NCBI GenBank assembly: GCA_030770545.1
Contig: CM061091.1
Coordinates: 10,906,501 to 10,970,500 of the forward strand
Direction: 5' to 3'
From: Macropodus opercularis
Lineage: Eukaryota; Chordata; Actinopteri; Anabantiformes; Osphronemidae
DNA length: 64,000 nucleotides
The notes under the pieces are model-generated. The model made no database searches. It was given only the letters and a program-made list of their open reading frames with translations, and was not told the origin of the DNA. Within the stretch, counting starts at the first letter, position 1; each line of letters starts with the position of its first letter. Position numbers and translations under genes: made by a program. Positions 49,129 to 63,194 of the stretch are shown piece by piece.

Positions 49129-52100
49129 AGACTACACAACGAGATCTCACCTACAAACTGGTGGAAGGAGATGGTTGGAGGCCAGCTGACGTGGAAGACC
49201 ATAGAGTTTTTTGGAGGTTAAGGGACAGACTGTGAACTCAGCCTTGTTTTGATACGGTTCTATTTTTATTGCAATGTTTATAAATAACTATTTAAAAGAT
49301 TGTTTTTATTTTGTATACAAATCCAAACTACACCGGGCATTACCACAACATGTGATAACATGTCATGTTAGTTTGTTGCTGAGTGACAGGAAAGTCCAGG
49401 AATGCCGGGTGGTGATTTTCACCAAAGATATTAAGTGCAGGTGGCCAATCACAGTGCAGACTTGGCCTCGATGGTCAGTGAAACCAGACGGAAAATTCAG
49501 AGCAGTGGAAAGAATTGTGCCTGAGGTCCAGCATCCTGCCTGCATCCTGATGTGTAGCAGGATGATTTGATCACTTGAAGCGTTGGGAAGTACCCTTATT
49601 TTCTTTGATGCCCAGAGAAGAGAAGAGCGATGCCACTGTTAAAATCAGACTGCTTTGTTTAATTCAAACAAAAGGCACAATGTCAAACCAGTTACGACTT
49701 AAACAAACAAGATCAATTCATTAATTTAATAGAGCTGCAGGGAGGGAATGTCTTGTAACAGCCAGGTTATCTCTTTACAGTATTTATCTAAGCTAAGCTA
49801 CTAGGTTGCTGATGGCAGTAGCTGTATATTTACTCTGACATGACAGTGGTATCTATTTCTTAACTAATTTTGTTAAAATTGAAAGTGAATTTCTGTCCCC
49901 AAAATAGGGATTTCTACCACAAAATTAAAAAAAAAACTAGTAAGGCTAGTTCTATCCACTGCTCTAGGGGATGCCATGTTCTTCCTTACTCACCTTGCAG
50001 CTCTATTTTTACTGTCAGCATCTGCTTGTTTCACAGCACTGGATACCGGGAGGAGCAAATGCAGCACCACCTCTTCACAAACGTGTCTGTCTGTCAACAC
50101 GTGAGAGGGGCCCGAAATACAGCTTGTGTCTAAAAATGTCAAACCACACTTTGACTCTGGGTGTTTTTTATCTTGCCATGCAGCCCTGCGTGCCCTCTCT
50201 GTGGTCACTGAAGTGTAAAGTTTGAACGCCTGCTGCTGTAACAAGGTGATTATTACAAACTCTGACCATGGTTTGACACGCTGAAAGCCTTTTTGCTGGT
50301 TTGTGGTTTTTAAAAGTCATCTGGTCAAGTTCATTTTATTCATTGTTGGTGCCTCAATGCTAAATTTACTCCAATCGGAGTATGGACCATATTGCATCAG
50401 GTTCACATCTTTGTAGATTGGATGCAGATGACAGAATGTATGAGGCTAATAATAAATTATGGTACGTCACAGGATCTAAGTTTTCTTCCACTATGAATAA
50501 GTCACTGTCATACCATGTGTAGACTGAAAGGCAGAGGGTGTTTGGATTTCTGATAATTGAGATGACGACAGCTGGAGGGCATACATGTCACCTCATTACC
50601 AATTTGTGTGTACCATGGTTACCAGAACTGGGTCATATTTCCTATTCTAAAGAGCGTTCTTCGTGATCATCCTTCTCGCTTACCAGCCCTCATCTGCAGG
50701 CCTTGCAAAACAAAAGGCAGGAGTTAGGGATAAGTGACTTCATGAACTGCCCTGTAGATTGAAATACCTTTAATTTAAAGTTTAAAAAGAAACATTGAGA
50801 ATAGGTATTCCCCGCGCAGTCAAGTTACAGGTTGCGTGTAAACGAGGTGAAGGGGAAACTTCTTGTGAGATGTAGCGGTGTGTGTATATCAGGAACACAG
50901 AAGGTGATGAAGGTTCATTAATAAGCTCTTTGGTGCTTTGCAGTAATTTTCCACTTGGACGTAGCAAATTCTGCAACTGAATGGTGCTGGCGACCTGAAT
51001 TGTGATGTTTTTGTACTAGGCAGAACAACCTTCCATTAAACATCATGAATGGAATGTAGAGTTATGGTTGCATTACATAGCCCGGATCTTAGTAGACAGA
51101 CATAAGGTTGCTTTAAATCTTGCCTCCATGTCAGTCTTTATTTGCTTCTTTTACTCACATACTGTTACAGGTGTGTTGTCTTTTATTGAAACCCATGAAA
51201 AATAGCTCAAGCAGATACTTGATGAAAGCTTTGTCACTTCTTGCTCATGGTGCCCTGAGGTTTACTTGATTGTCCTCCAATTTATTTGTAATTTGCTGCT
51301 TTGTCGATTCGTTTTCTATTATCTTTAAAAGTCAACTTGAATCCTAGAGTGTTTTCTCCCATGTGCCATATTCTAGGAGTCCTGGTTGAGCCTGCTGTTG
51401 AATAATTTGGTGCTGTAGGAGTCCTGGTCCTGACATTTCAGCTTTTTACAGTGTTCAGTTTCTCACAGCATTCTTGAGAATGCTTTTAACATTGGAATAA
51501 AAATGGATGTTTTGTTTAAATCGACAATGTGCGTATTCCTGTGTATGAGCAGATGGAGAATTATGACACATTTGATTATTTCAAAGCATATATTTCAATA
51601 CAGTGTTTAGTTTAGTTGCACGCAGATGATGAAGTCACACATGGGAGAACAAACAAAAAGTGCCTATGTGGGCCAAGTTTAAGTTGCCATGACTTGCAGT
51701 TTTTTGTCTTTACCACACGGGGGAGCTGAGCAATAACGTTACATAAGATAAAAAAGTACTCAGCAGCCTTGGCCTGAGTCATCTGCAAATGTTTAATGTG
51801 AATACATGTGAAAAGTTTAATGTTATTCCAAAAAATGTGTAATTTAGCTGTAACAGTAAACAGTATGATTGTAGATAAGCAGCATATGTGAGGAGAGAAG
51901 CACAATAGCTTGCAGACAACAGTTGGTGCCTTTGGTTGCTGACTTCGCTTACATTCATCTGCAAAAGAATTATATATAATAACTTCCAGTAGGAAAACTT
52001 TTAACAGTGCAATCTTTAGTATCGGCATAAGAAAATAATGTTAATGCATAGTTATACGTATTCTGTCATTCTCCTTTAGCATCATTCCACTTGTGAGGTA

Positions 52101-52428
52101 GTGTCACAAGTGGAGTTTACTTATAGATGACATTGTCATCCAGTTACGTGTTGCATAAGTGTGTGAACATACAAAGTTAAGCTTAAATGAATTTGAACAT
52201 GCCCTATTAATAACTTTGCATCACTCCTGGATGTATGTCAGTCTTTACATTTACTACACACGTTGGCATCTGTAAATAGGGGATGGTTATATTTAGGTTA
52301 TGTCAGTGCTACATGTCGTGGGATCAAGAGTGACGATTCTTCTGGCCCCAGTATTTCAGGAAATGTATGAGGTGGTTGTAGGCAAATGTTGTTTGTTGTT
52401 TGTTTTTTAGGTGCAGTCCACCTTTGTC
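49129..52428. other. Convergent region: tmem39a 3' UTR and prss23 3' UTR
   Basis: No additional gene. AATAAA near 51499 could end a long tmem39a 3' UTR. An 11-bp perfect hairpin stem lies at 52086-52114, on the prss23 side. Frames at 49274-49570, 49870-50244 and 51612-52028 show no recognised domain or splice context. Confidence 0.5.
52086..52114. repeat. Short perfect hairpin downstream of prss23
   Basis: TCCACTTGTGA (52086-52096) and TCACAAGTGGA (52104-52114) are perfect reverse complements around a 7-nt loop. It lies about 315 nt beyond the prss23 stop codon, probably in its 3' UTR. Confidence 0.65.
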
Positions 52429-54333
52429 TTACCCCTCACGGCAGTCCAAAAAGTTTCCTTTTATCCAGTAGCAGATCTGAGCATATTTAAGAGGCGTTAT
52501 TCTCACTGCTACATTGAATTCCTGAGACGCCCCTTGTTGTTCCACCCACTGATGACCAGAAAACACACCTATCACCTTCCGTTCCCAACGCCGGTGCTGA
52601 CCATTCCACATTCGGACGTAGACTCCAGAGCCACTTGCCCCAGGTTGAGCATCACAGTGCTGGTACAGCAGATCTGAAGTCTCCTCGCCAGCCCGGCAGA
52701 ACCGGTACACCAGCTGGCCTGGGCGATCGTTATCAAATCCAGAGAAGTGGACCCGTCGACTAGGAAGCCTCTGAGCTGGGGGGCTGACTCCTATCTTCAT
52801 GTGTCTGCGTTTGTGGGGTTTCTTGAGTTCAAGCAAAGCATAGTCATAGTCCATTCCGATGTCATTGGCATTCCCTTTAATCCATCCCTTGGGAACGTGA
52901 GTGCGTTTGGCTCTGATCCATTGGAACTTCATTTTCTCATTGGTTGGTGGGGCATAAGGAGCAGGGCCACCTTCAACATAATTAGTGAAGTTGGAAGGAC
53001 GTTGAAAGCTAGAAGGTTGTACATTCCGTTGCTTGAGTTTCAAAAAGCCCACTCTGAGCTTCTGAGCTCCTTTCACATAGTTTTTACCATCATGAACACA
53101 ATGAGCAGCTGTTAGAACATGGCGATCCCCCACTAGTGTACCAGAGCAGCCAGTGGACAGTTTGACAGCCACTGAAAATGGAAATTTAAGTAGGAAGTTC
53201 TGCCCGGCAATGCTAAAGCGCTCATCCTGGCCAAAAATCTGTCTCTTTCTCCTGACGTGTGACCTCTGGGCCTTCCCAGACAACCCTGAAGAGTACGCCG
53301 GGCTGGTGTTAGAACTGGGGTTGTATCCATAAATACCAATGGCAGTCTCAGTTAGTCGTCCATCAGAGTGGAGGGTCTCGTAGGCCAGGAGATGCCGCAG
53401 GTCCCAGTAGCTCGGACGTGGGGCTCTCTTGTGGCATTCTGGGTCACAGGGGGAGTTGACATACAGAAGGGCTGGAGACACAAATTGAGGGGCGGGTCGA
53501 TCATCTGTTTGCTGTGGGAGGACCACAGGGACACGCTGGGGAATCCACTTAGGATGAGAGGAGGAAGATGAGGGAAAGAACAGGAGAAATAAGAGGGAAG
53601 TAAACCTGCAGATGGGTGGGAAGAAAACCCAGGTGAACTAGGATTCAGAAAAATCATGACACATTCACTGTCTAAACTCCTCTTTCAGTCCGCATTGAAA
53701 ACATCCTTAATCCTAAAACCAACATCATGGATTATAATTACAAACATGGGAGCTGAGGGCACACTCACACATGAAGAGTTTTTATCTGCACTGGAATTTG
53801 GCAGCTGTAAACTTCCAGTGTTTTTAATGCTGGAAACATGACAGACAGGGCAAAGATCTGGCCTTACTAGGCTGCGATGGAAAATTCCGTAAGTGGCCCG
53901 TGGGACTGACCTTAAGACTGCACGAAAAGGCTGAAAAAGATTTAGTTCCACTAAATATAGACTTATACAGGCGCTGGATGATACAAGCGGTAGTTTGTAT
54001 CTAAAAGACAGCATTGCAGTAGATGGGTCTACAATAGAGCCAACCCTGCTGGCATGTGAAGGCACAAACATAAGAAGTGTCATATTAACAAATCTGTACC
54101 TGGGCCCAACTTTATTTTATTATAAGTTGATTAAATCATGTTCAGCAAAGACGCTTTTCGTTTCATTTCTGGTACAGTAACTGTGCATGTACTGTGACCT
54201 TCAGCCTACTTTACTGTATGTTCCCTCCTATGGGCTGTGTGTTTTGCACAGCTTACTGACCACTGCAAAAAGTCACAGACAGACCTGACCTGACAAGAGT
54301 AACTTACCGGGGGAGCGCGGCCCGGGAGCGCAT
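52429..54333 (-). CDS. prss23: Serine protease 23, secreted trypsin-like protease
   Basis: Secreted S1-fold protease of the PRSS23/PRSS35 group. Two coding exons: 54333-54308 (26 nt, MRSRAALP plus two bases of Arg) and 53605-52429, giving about 400 residues (human 383). The junction restores a hydrophobic signal peptide, FTSLLFLLFF. CDPECHK and LLAYETLHSDGRLTETAIGI form the propeptide, ending in the basic site RRKRQIFG. Catalytic residues are visible: His in VLTAAHCVHDG, Asp in GMDYDYALLELKKP and Ser in CDAQPGASGSGVYVRMW. The C-terminus YAQICYWIKGNFLDCREG is a family signature. Compared with human, a ~15-residue stretch near SSFQRPSNFTNYVEGG (with an NFT sequon) precedes KMKFQWIRAKRTHVPKGWIK. 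A reading starting at 53526 would use GTG and lose the signal peptide, so the upstream ATG is preferred. tmem39a is convergent downstream. Confidence 0.93.
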
Positions 54334-54640
54334 GGTTCACCGTCTGCAGGTGAGCTGCTGTGCTGGACACTGAGGGGGAGATTCCTTTATATCAGAGCAG
54401 GCAGGACGACACCCGTTGAAAAGAGATGCCAGTCGCCTTTCCGGCTGGTCTCGCTCACGAACTGACGACTTTATTTAATCCGTGACAGTTTGGAATCGAG
54501 CTAAAGAAGAAGCCGGGTCGATGCCGAGGAAGTTGGATCATTGCGCGCTGCTGGAGTAGGAGGCGTCCCGCTAGTCTGCGCTCACAGTGGCACATCTGCA
54601 GACGAGGACTCGCAGTGTGTGTGTGTTTGCGTGCGTTACA
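54334..54640 (-). promoter_or_regulatory. prss23 promoter and 5' UTR
   Basis: CpG-containing region directly upstream of the prss23 start. On the minus strand TATAAA (54391-54386) lies about 55 nt before the ATG, compatible with a transcription start near 54360. GC content drops sharply beyond 54640. Confidence 0.4.
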
Positions 54641-54791
54641 TGACGCATCACATCACTGTTGCCACCTTCAGGGGGAACTTTCTTTCTGTTCGAGTGCAGG
54701 TTTAAATAGTGAGATCAAATCAAATGTACGCATGCTGTGTGTATTATAGAAATTGGCGCATTTGCTTTTTTTTTTCCTTATGTGTCCATAC

Positions 54792-54844
54792 ATCTCATCT
54801 GTTCTATCACATATCTGTAGGTTATGTAATAGAACAGATGAGAT
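54792..54844. repeat. Near-perfect 53-nt hairpin
   Basis: ATCTCATCTGTTCTAT (54792-54807) is the exact reverse complement of 54829-54844. After one mismatch, ACATA/TATGT adds five more pairs, leaving a 9-nt loop, TCTGTAGGT. It lies about 460 bp upstream of the prss23 start. Confidence 0.8.
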
Positions 54845-57104
54845 TTGACAGAAACACATTTTGTCTTAGGAACCCAAATATACAACTTAGAAGAATTAGC
54901 CCAGTGTTAAACTAAGTAACAGCATTTTGTTTTATTTTGAATCATTCTTACTTTAGCATTATAGACTGCTGTTATAGGTGTACTGTATTGTATAAATATT
55001 ATTTTATATAATCATTTTATTTATTTATTATTAGTTTTCTGTTGCCAAGTGGTGAAAAAAAACCCCACACAGAGATTGTTTACAACCTAAAAGTTAAATG
55101 TTTTAACTTTAGATCCTGCTCTCTGACTTCACAATGACCTTAAGATCATCCAGGATTTGACCATGAGATTTAAAGTGTATGTCATGTGTTACCTGATGGG
55201 GAATCTACTATATCTATCCAATCTAATTGTTTATGGTGACTTTTGACAGCCACAGCTTTCTGTTGCTGTCATATTCTGTGAGAGGAATCAATACAGTGGA
55301 CACTTGTGTATTGATTGTTTGATTTCCTCTTAGTCTTCCATTTAGAAACAAGCTGTTGGTAAATATTATGCTATGTACCATCTTTAACAGGCTTAACTGG
55401 GCCCAGAATGCAGAAAGAACAAGAGGGGTGGGGGTGGTGAGTGGGGGCTCATGCATGGCTGAATAGTTGGCCAGACTCCACCCATACCTCCCTGCTCTGC
55501 AGCAAATAGTTCAGAGATAGACTTGGTAATGGCAAATGGAGTGTCAGTACTTATTATTGCATTTTTGTGAGGCATGTCCAGAAATGACATGCCGCCGTTT
55601 TTACTGCCAAATAAAGCAGTTGTTAAACATTTTGCGGAATCGAAAAAGATCAGTATCACATCGTGCATTTATGTCAGCGTCGCTGGAGCTACCAGCAGGT
55701 GGATTTCATTTAGCTGAGAATCTACAAGTTGGGAAACAATCCGCAGACACATTGTTGGCTGTGTCACCCTTCTGATCACACCCAACGTAAAACGGTCCTA
55801 TAACTGGCATAGAAATGGTAGTAGAACTGTACTGTAGCTGTCTGAAGTTTGGGTGATGAGGCATTCAGCCAAGCTACCCGTTTTGACTGTACAGATAAAA
55901 GAGTCCCATCGATATAACTTTTGGCAAAGAAGCAAATAAGATTTTGAACTATTGTCTACAGTGTCCTGCAAGTGATTAAAGCGCATCACCTTTGCCAGGA
56001 CACATGGGTGGACCATCTGGCTCATCAAAAACTGCTGTAAATATCATAAAACCCCACCCATCTCACAACTCACTACACAAATTTACAAATAGCACACACG
56101 CACACTCACACAGCTCTATCTGGAGCAGGAGTCTCTGCCAGTGTCTCATGTTTTTCTTGTCTGGTTAATTCTGTTTATTCCCATTTGCACACAGGCCCAA
56201 ATGTTACCTGAGGTTTTTGACCACGTTCTGTGTGGACTATTCCAGCAGATCAGTTTCTGCTGTTTGATGATGATTTCTTTGGCCTGGGAGGCCACATTTG
56301 GAAATATCTTGAATTACGGTGTGCAAAAGCTGAATTTAATTTGGGAAGAAATATAGATTTCTTTTCTTGGATGACAAGGGGACACCATCGTCCCCCTTCT
56401 GCCAAAGGCTGGTTGCTAATAAGGGAGACATTTCTGTTTGTCTTGAATTGTTATGAAAGGGCCAGTTTGTTTGGCTACGCCGGCTGTTGTCAGGGAAACG
56501 CACATTCCCTGGAGTACTGTTCATGTTAATTGTTTATTCATCACACTCTCTCCTCCTCTTGCTTCTGGACAAAGACACAGTCAAGCAAGTTTCTTCACGT
56601 CCCTCTGTCTGTCTTTGTCTCCTCTGTTCCTCCTATTTTCTTTTTCCAGTCTCCGTGCCTCTCAGTCTCTTGTCTGAACTGCTGCTCCCACCCTAGGCCT
56701 CTACTTTCACACTTCCCTACCGAAACAGCTGTTTGGCAAAGGCAGATAACCACAGAGCCCTTCTCAGAAGTTATTTGCTGCGAAATCTTGGGAGGAACCC
56801 AAATTTTAAACTTGAGGCGAAGCCAAAAGAAAGATAATGCAAGTGTTGGCAAGCATATTCGATATATAACTTTTAATGCTTCATGTAAAACACTGTAAAC
56901 ACTTTCTCACTCAGCTGCAGTCCAGAAGTCATTTTGTAATGAAGCCTTCTGCTTCTCTGTTTACTGCATGTATACTGTACCTGTGTCCTTGATTATATGG
57001 TCTCAACAATGCCCAGACGTCTTCATTTATTATATTTTGTAATTATGGAAGCAAATTGTAAAGGTGCCTCAGACTTGTTTTATGATTCATTACATCGTCT
57101 ATGT

Positions 57105-57290
57105 TAACCTGGTGCCTTTCTGCGTGGAGTTTGCATGCTCTTCCCGTGTCTGTCTAGGTTCGCTCCTTTCCTGACATCTCCCAAAGACGTGCAGTAAGGT
57201 GAGGTGGAGACTCTTAATGTGCACGTGATGGACTAGCGACCTGTCCATGGTGTATCCTTACCCACACCCAGTGACAGCTGGGAAAGTAAG
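57105..57290 (+). repeat. Dispersed teleost SINE/LINE-tail repeat copy
   Basis: GCGTGGAGTTTGCATGCTCT, CAAAGACGTGCAGTAAGG, GATGGACTAGCGACCTGTCC and GTGACAGCTGGGAAAG follow the order of the repeat also seen at 12.5 kb. Confidence 0.65.
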
Positions 57291-60200
57291 TGGAACGTCT
57301 GCCTTTCTGAAGTTTCAAGCCTGCAATACCTCTCGTCATTCAGTCAGAAATGTTCTCCTTTGCACCTGTAACACACACACACACACTGCATTCAGCTCAA
57401 ATAGAGAAACAGATTTTATTCTCAAATCTACAGTAATACACAACAATACTAATCGTTTTCCATCAGTCACAGCACGTTTTGGTGGCTTAGCTACAGTATT
57501 TTGATCTGTTTTTACCTGCAGAATGTTAAATCCCTATGATTACTCAGGTTCACTGGAAAATGACTCACATTGTTCTGAAAGATATGGCAAAACAATTGAG
57601 ATCTACCGGGAGTTGTGGTTTTCTGTTGTAAGTTTGTGGGGTTAAGATTTAAAAATAATAATAATTGGGTTCATTTAGAGGTTTATTTGAACCCTGCTCA
57701 TATCTTCTTTCTTTCCCCAGAAATGTTTTTTTCTCTTAAAATCCATGTATGTAATCAGATCAGTGGGTAATTTAATAAGAAACCCCATCGGTCTGTCATA
57801 AGTTTTGTGTTTAACCATCAGAAAAGAGAATGTTGATCATGGGTCCAGTTTAATTCAAATAGGCTCATGATCTCACAGCACAGATGCAGAGGGAAACATT
57901 TTTCTCCATTTTTAAATTATTTTTAGTTGTATGATTTACACTCATACAAAAGACAAAAGAAGGGTTTTGTACCTTGTTGCTACCTTTAGTTGGTTTTATT
58001 TGGATAATATTAGGAGTGAGATATGTTTTAGTTGCTCCCTATAATATGCATCTTTTGTCACATAATGGCGGGTTTGAGAGCGTGAACACTTGAAACTGGA
58101 CACTGTCTCTTTTTAAATAGCCTGCAGGCAGTTTGGCTCAGACTTGCTCTGCTATCTCAATGTCTCCTGTCTGTTCATCTAGTCCCAGACGGGAGTCCGT
58201 GATGTTGAAATGGGGCTTTTGTGGGTGGCGTACAGTACCTTCCACTGCAGGACTCATTGTTCTTTACTTTGGCTTTACTTTACGCTTTTAGCTTGATGTC
58301 ATGCTTCAAACTGAACAAGGCAACAAACAGACGTTTTTTTTTTTTTTTTTAATGTTACTGCATTTGATCCCACAACCAGCTTTCGTGCATGTGCATACAG
58401 GCACTGTAGCTGTCTGGTTGTTGTGCTAACCAAACCGTGCATGTTAACGTAGACATTCAGTTGTGTTTAAGCACTATATTTCACCTCATAATCAGAACTG
58501 AACTCACTTTGTGTACACTATAGAGAGACTGTTTTCTCCAAATAGACAGTTGTCACGGCATCAACAGACTTGATCCCAAATATGCTTCAGAACCAAACAC
58601 AACTGTAAATCTAGTCAAAAGCAGGTCTTATTTATTATCATAGTGTTTAAATGAATTTTCATAGAGCAGCCGCAGCATGCTTTTGTGATTTAAGTTTGTA
58701 GCCTGCCAAAGGATGCTATGACTCAGACGAGCACCTCATTTGCTTGTGGTTGCTCCCAGCCTGATCCAAGTTGAGTCACTGTGGGCATCCTCCCATCCCT
58801 GAGAGAACAACCACTCACGTGGGAAATTGACACTCTGCCAGCCACAGATAGATCCCAGATATGAATTTCTGTGATCCCAGTCCAGTTTTAAGTTGGTGTT
58901 TACAACACATGACAGTGCTGTCATAAAGTGTTTGCTTCTTTCTCTGGCAACAGATATTTGCATCAGTTGCGTCTGATGGAGAGATTGATGTCCTATGATG
59001 AGAGAGCGTCTTGGCTTCACACGTAACCATGTGATAGGGCTTTGTGTACAGCTACAGATGGTTCTGAATGTTGCACAAAGTCAGGAAAAGATGTAACAGG
59101 TGAGTGCACGTTCTTATTATTCTATGACTCAGATAATCCAGAACACCGTCAGCACATTGACTGTTTTTCTGCCCCAGGTTTCCTGTTGTGCTCCATTTTC
59201 TCATAGTTACAGCTATAGTCTGTCTGTTCCGCTCTAAGTCTACCGCTTTTGTATCAGGGTGTCAGAGGGTAAACTCCTCCAGCCAAGCAGAGGGGGTCTG
59301 ACCACACAACACAAGCTTAAACACAGAGAGTCTGTCAACATACCGGTTACATCACTTCTGACCAAAATAAAACACCCAGCACACCAAAGTCATGCCCTCA
59401 TGCACTTTTGTTGATGAAATTATATCAGTTTCTCGGGTTCAGGCCCAATTATCTCCACTGTACCACAGAAGAGTTCTCCATGTGCGTGGGAGATGTGGGG
59501 GATGTTAATAATGGGTGTTCGGATTTTGGACTTGTGAGTCACTTCCACTTCATTCAGTTGCTTGATCTGCTTAGATCCTTGTGTCTCCCCTCCACTGTTG
59601 ATTGCTGCGCTTCTGTTCCATCACTGTTTGTGCACGTGTTTATCATATATGCAGATTTTTATTAATATTTGAAACGGTACAAATCCAAATATTTCTGTAG
59701 AGCTAGAATCGTACAAATTACCTTAAGGGTTCCAGTGTCCAGCAGGCTACTGTGGTTATCTCTCTCTCCAAAGATAACGTTATCTTGATTACATTCTTGT
59801 GTTAATCTGATAATCTGTATAAAGGTATGAACGAAAAGTTCTTGGAGATGTTTGTCCCATGATTCAGAAAACAGTACTGGCCATTTAGAAACATCATCTC
59901 AGCTGGTGGAAAACATTGTTTACATTTTTGTGCTAAAACAAACAGCTTAAATGAACAGAGGGACCTAATGCGAAACGGGTGTTTTCAGCTCTGTGTCAAA
60001 TGTCTTCTGCAGGGCTGCCACATGTTCATGCTACTGAGGCTAAAAACCGATGCGAGTAATTGTTGTTTAACAGGTTTGAATCCACCATCAGAGGAGGGTA
60101 AGAATTCATTTAACTCATTTTGTCCACTAACTGAGACTGAAATGTCTTGATGTACAGTCTGTCTTTGTGTCCACCCTCCTCAACCTCTCCCTGTACCCAA

Positions 60201-62549
60201 ATACCCCAGCTCCCATAAATAACTGTTACCATAGTAACACCTAAATCAGGACACAATCAGCAACCAGAAGGAAGTGTGGAGCGTTTTGGGTTAATGAGAG
60301 CATCCGTGTGGGAAGGGCTGTGTTCACAGCGGGAGGGAGACCTCTGCGTCATTCTGACAAAGGTGCTTTCCATGGTTTTATTACAGTGGGAATATTGTTC
60401 TTTTGCTTTTCTGCTAGTTCATACTGCCTCACTTCATGTTCAGCTTTGAACTTTTTCCTCTCTGGGCCCTGTGAAGTTTGTCCCATCTATTGTGTTTGAA
60501 ACCTGTGAACTATTCCCATCGCAAAGAGTGTTTTTTAAAAAACAAAAACTTATTATGACTCAAAAAGTTAAAATGCTATAGGGTCATTACACGTTATTAG
60601 TTTCAGTTATTTTTATATTCCTCTACTATATTACTAATACACACTATACCTAATAGAAATAACATCTTACTGCCCAAATTAACTTTTCTCTATTACTGTA
60701 CTATGGAGAATTTCTGATTTATTACTATTAGCTTCTCAGTAGATTACAGTCATAATCCAACATTTCTTCCACACATCTGGTTCTCTCATGTTTCTGGAAT
60801 TCAGTTAAGTTTTTCCCCGAATCTATCAAACTAATACTGAAATGTTGTAATTCTGAATATATACTGTGCGGTTCAGGGGCTTTGGCAGGAAGTGGCCCCC
60901 AGCCAGTTTGGGTCAGCGAGTTACAGTATGTGCTGATGTTGGACGTCAGCTGCAGGCCACAAACACACATGCAATTCTTTCTGACCTCACTATACCCGTG
61001 AGAACCTATTATGGTACAGTACCTGCATATTTTAAGAATCCCAAATCAGTTTTTATCCACTTTGGGGCAACAGAACAACTGGTAAACCTTGCACAGTAGT
61101 ATGCATGTGGAGAAAGCTCAGACAAGCCTTCCTCTAACATTTCATCCAAACATAATATCAGGGTTTGCTGCAGCTTTAATGGATCTTAACCCATTTTAAA
61201 CTCCAGTAAACAGTCAATCATTTTCTACTTGAACTGCCTCCTGCAGCCTGTCATGAGTACTGTAGGTCTTTGTTAGTTTAGGCACTCACACCCTTGGACT
61301 CACTTCCTGACTTTGGCTAGTTATCAACACTTTCTTCATCTCGTGTTTTCTCCCCATGTATTCCCAGCTGCTCAAATCTATCAAGACTCAACTCATTACC
61401 AGCTTGCAATTAAGGGCTGTGCTGTAGGGACGGCGCTGTATTGATTTGTATTCAAACACACAGTGACATCAGATATTGTGTATTGTATGTGTTGAGCAGC
61501 AGAAATTAGTCATCCTTTTGCAGTACCTTTAGCAAGATCTGCAGCTGGATCCTACTGAAGTCCCCAGAGATTCCTCCTTGTATTGTACTGTATTCCAACG
61601 TAATTTTATTAAGATATCAATCTTGTGCTATCACACCTCAGTGTGGGTCCTGGGTCCTGGGGCGTGTCCATAATACCAGGAGACATCCTGTGCCTGTTAA
61701 TGAAAGACGCAGAATAAGTGCAGAGTGCAGAGCTGCAGCTGATTAACACGTGATGACACAGGGACCTGTGCCTTGTGTCTGTGTGATGTGATAATATGTA
61801 GGATCTGTAATAAAGTATTTCTGCACTGTTGTATCTGGACATTTAGAGATAATCAATAGAAGAAAAAAAACTTATTAGAATTGAAAATACATAAAAGAAA
61901 AGATAAAGTGTTTGCATTGGGGCAAAACTGAACATGTGCTAGCGCAGGCTTTGGTGTTAAAGATACTCCTTTCAACACAGTGAGAGTTTTACATTTTATG
62001 ACATTTTGAGGGAAGATAAAAATCTTGTTACAGTTTATCATACTAGACAGCATTGTACAGCAAACTGCAACACACAAACATTTTGGCACGTCTGTACTGA
62101 TCATTTTGTGTCCAAAACAGACAACTGGAGACATGTGGCTTGTATTATGGTGGACAGGAACTATAGATAACACTCTGGAGATATTAATACACAAAGAGAT
62201 GAACAGAAGTTATTAAGATACACATGAAGAGGTGGATGTAAGAAGGAAGTCATCTAGAAAGACATCTATGAAAGTCATAAAGTTAGATAGAGGAGGAGAG
62301 ACAGGGAGTGAAAAGAGCTCAGTAAGAAAGCTCTTAAAGCTGCTCAGCCAGAAAGTAAACTGGATAAAAGAAGAAGAAGAAGAATAAGGCGAGGAGAGAG
62401 GATCTTAAACTCGAGACAGTAAGAAGTATGGTGCAAATGTCAACTAGTGCCGCCCTTAGGACAGGTCACCGGGTATCTTCACGTGTAGGCATTCTTCGCA
62501 TGTGAACCCTTAGGATGTGCCTTACGATCGGAACAGGAACAGGAAAGGA

Positions 62550-62565
62550 GGGGGGGGGGGGGGGG
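62550..62565 (+). repeat. G16 homopolymer
   Basis: Sixteen consecutive G residues. Potential G-quadruplex and a likely site of sequencing-length error. Confidence 0.95.
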
Positions 62566-63171
62566 TATGGTATTGTCAGGAAATGACAGGTTTTCACATG
62601 CAGAGTGCGTACAGGTTGCGTGCATGTGAGTGCGTGTGCCCTGGCGTGTTCATATGCAGGACACACTTAAGGGACCGAGGGGGCAGGCGTGGCTGTTTCT
62701 GGCATCTGGACTGCACTGGGAAACAGCTTTTGTTGTTAAATACACTCTAATCATTTACAGATTTCTCTTGTGATGAAATCTCTCCAAAATCGTACAGTTG
62801 TTGTGATTTTTGGATTTTTCTTTTTGTCTCTGACAACATTCCAGCAATAGAGAGAAACCTAAAAATGTTAGTTTTTCAAATCCGGTATGAAACTCAAACG
62901 AGGAGAATGTAGAAATGACCTGCATTCATAACTAATCAGGTTATATCAGGGGGGCATTCAATCAGCATCATCCCGTGTTTGTTCATCTCATTGTCATTCT
63001 GTGATCCGATTCACCTGCTCTCACGACGTGTTTGCTTTATTGGCATTGTGTTCTGGTAACTGTGGGATGGCGTGTTGGTAGGGTGGGAACATCTGGATCC
63101 TGGAAAATAACTGTCAGAAGGCCAGCTACAGTCTTTTCAATTTCCATTAGATCTACTAGCCTGAGAATCTG

Positions 63172-63194
63172 CAAACACACACACACACACACGG
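63172..63194. repeat. Short (CA)n microsatellite
   Basis: About eleven CA units in otherwise unique sequence. Confidence 0.85.

Noticed and set aside
53352..53657. Minus-strand frame starting MIFLNPSSPGF with a leader-like start
   Set aside because: It is out of phase with the protease and crosses the intron/exon border; the spliced exon 1 gives a proper signal peptide.
58736..59020. 94-codon minus-strand frame with several Trp residues
   Set aside because: Not recognised; no flanking exons in a consistent phase. Left unannotated.
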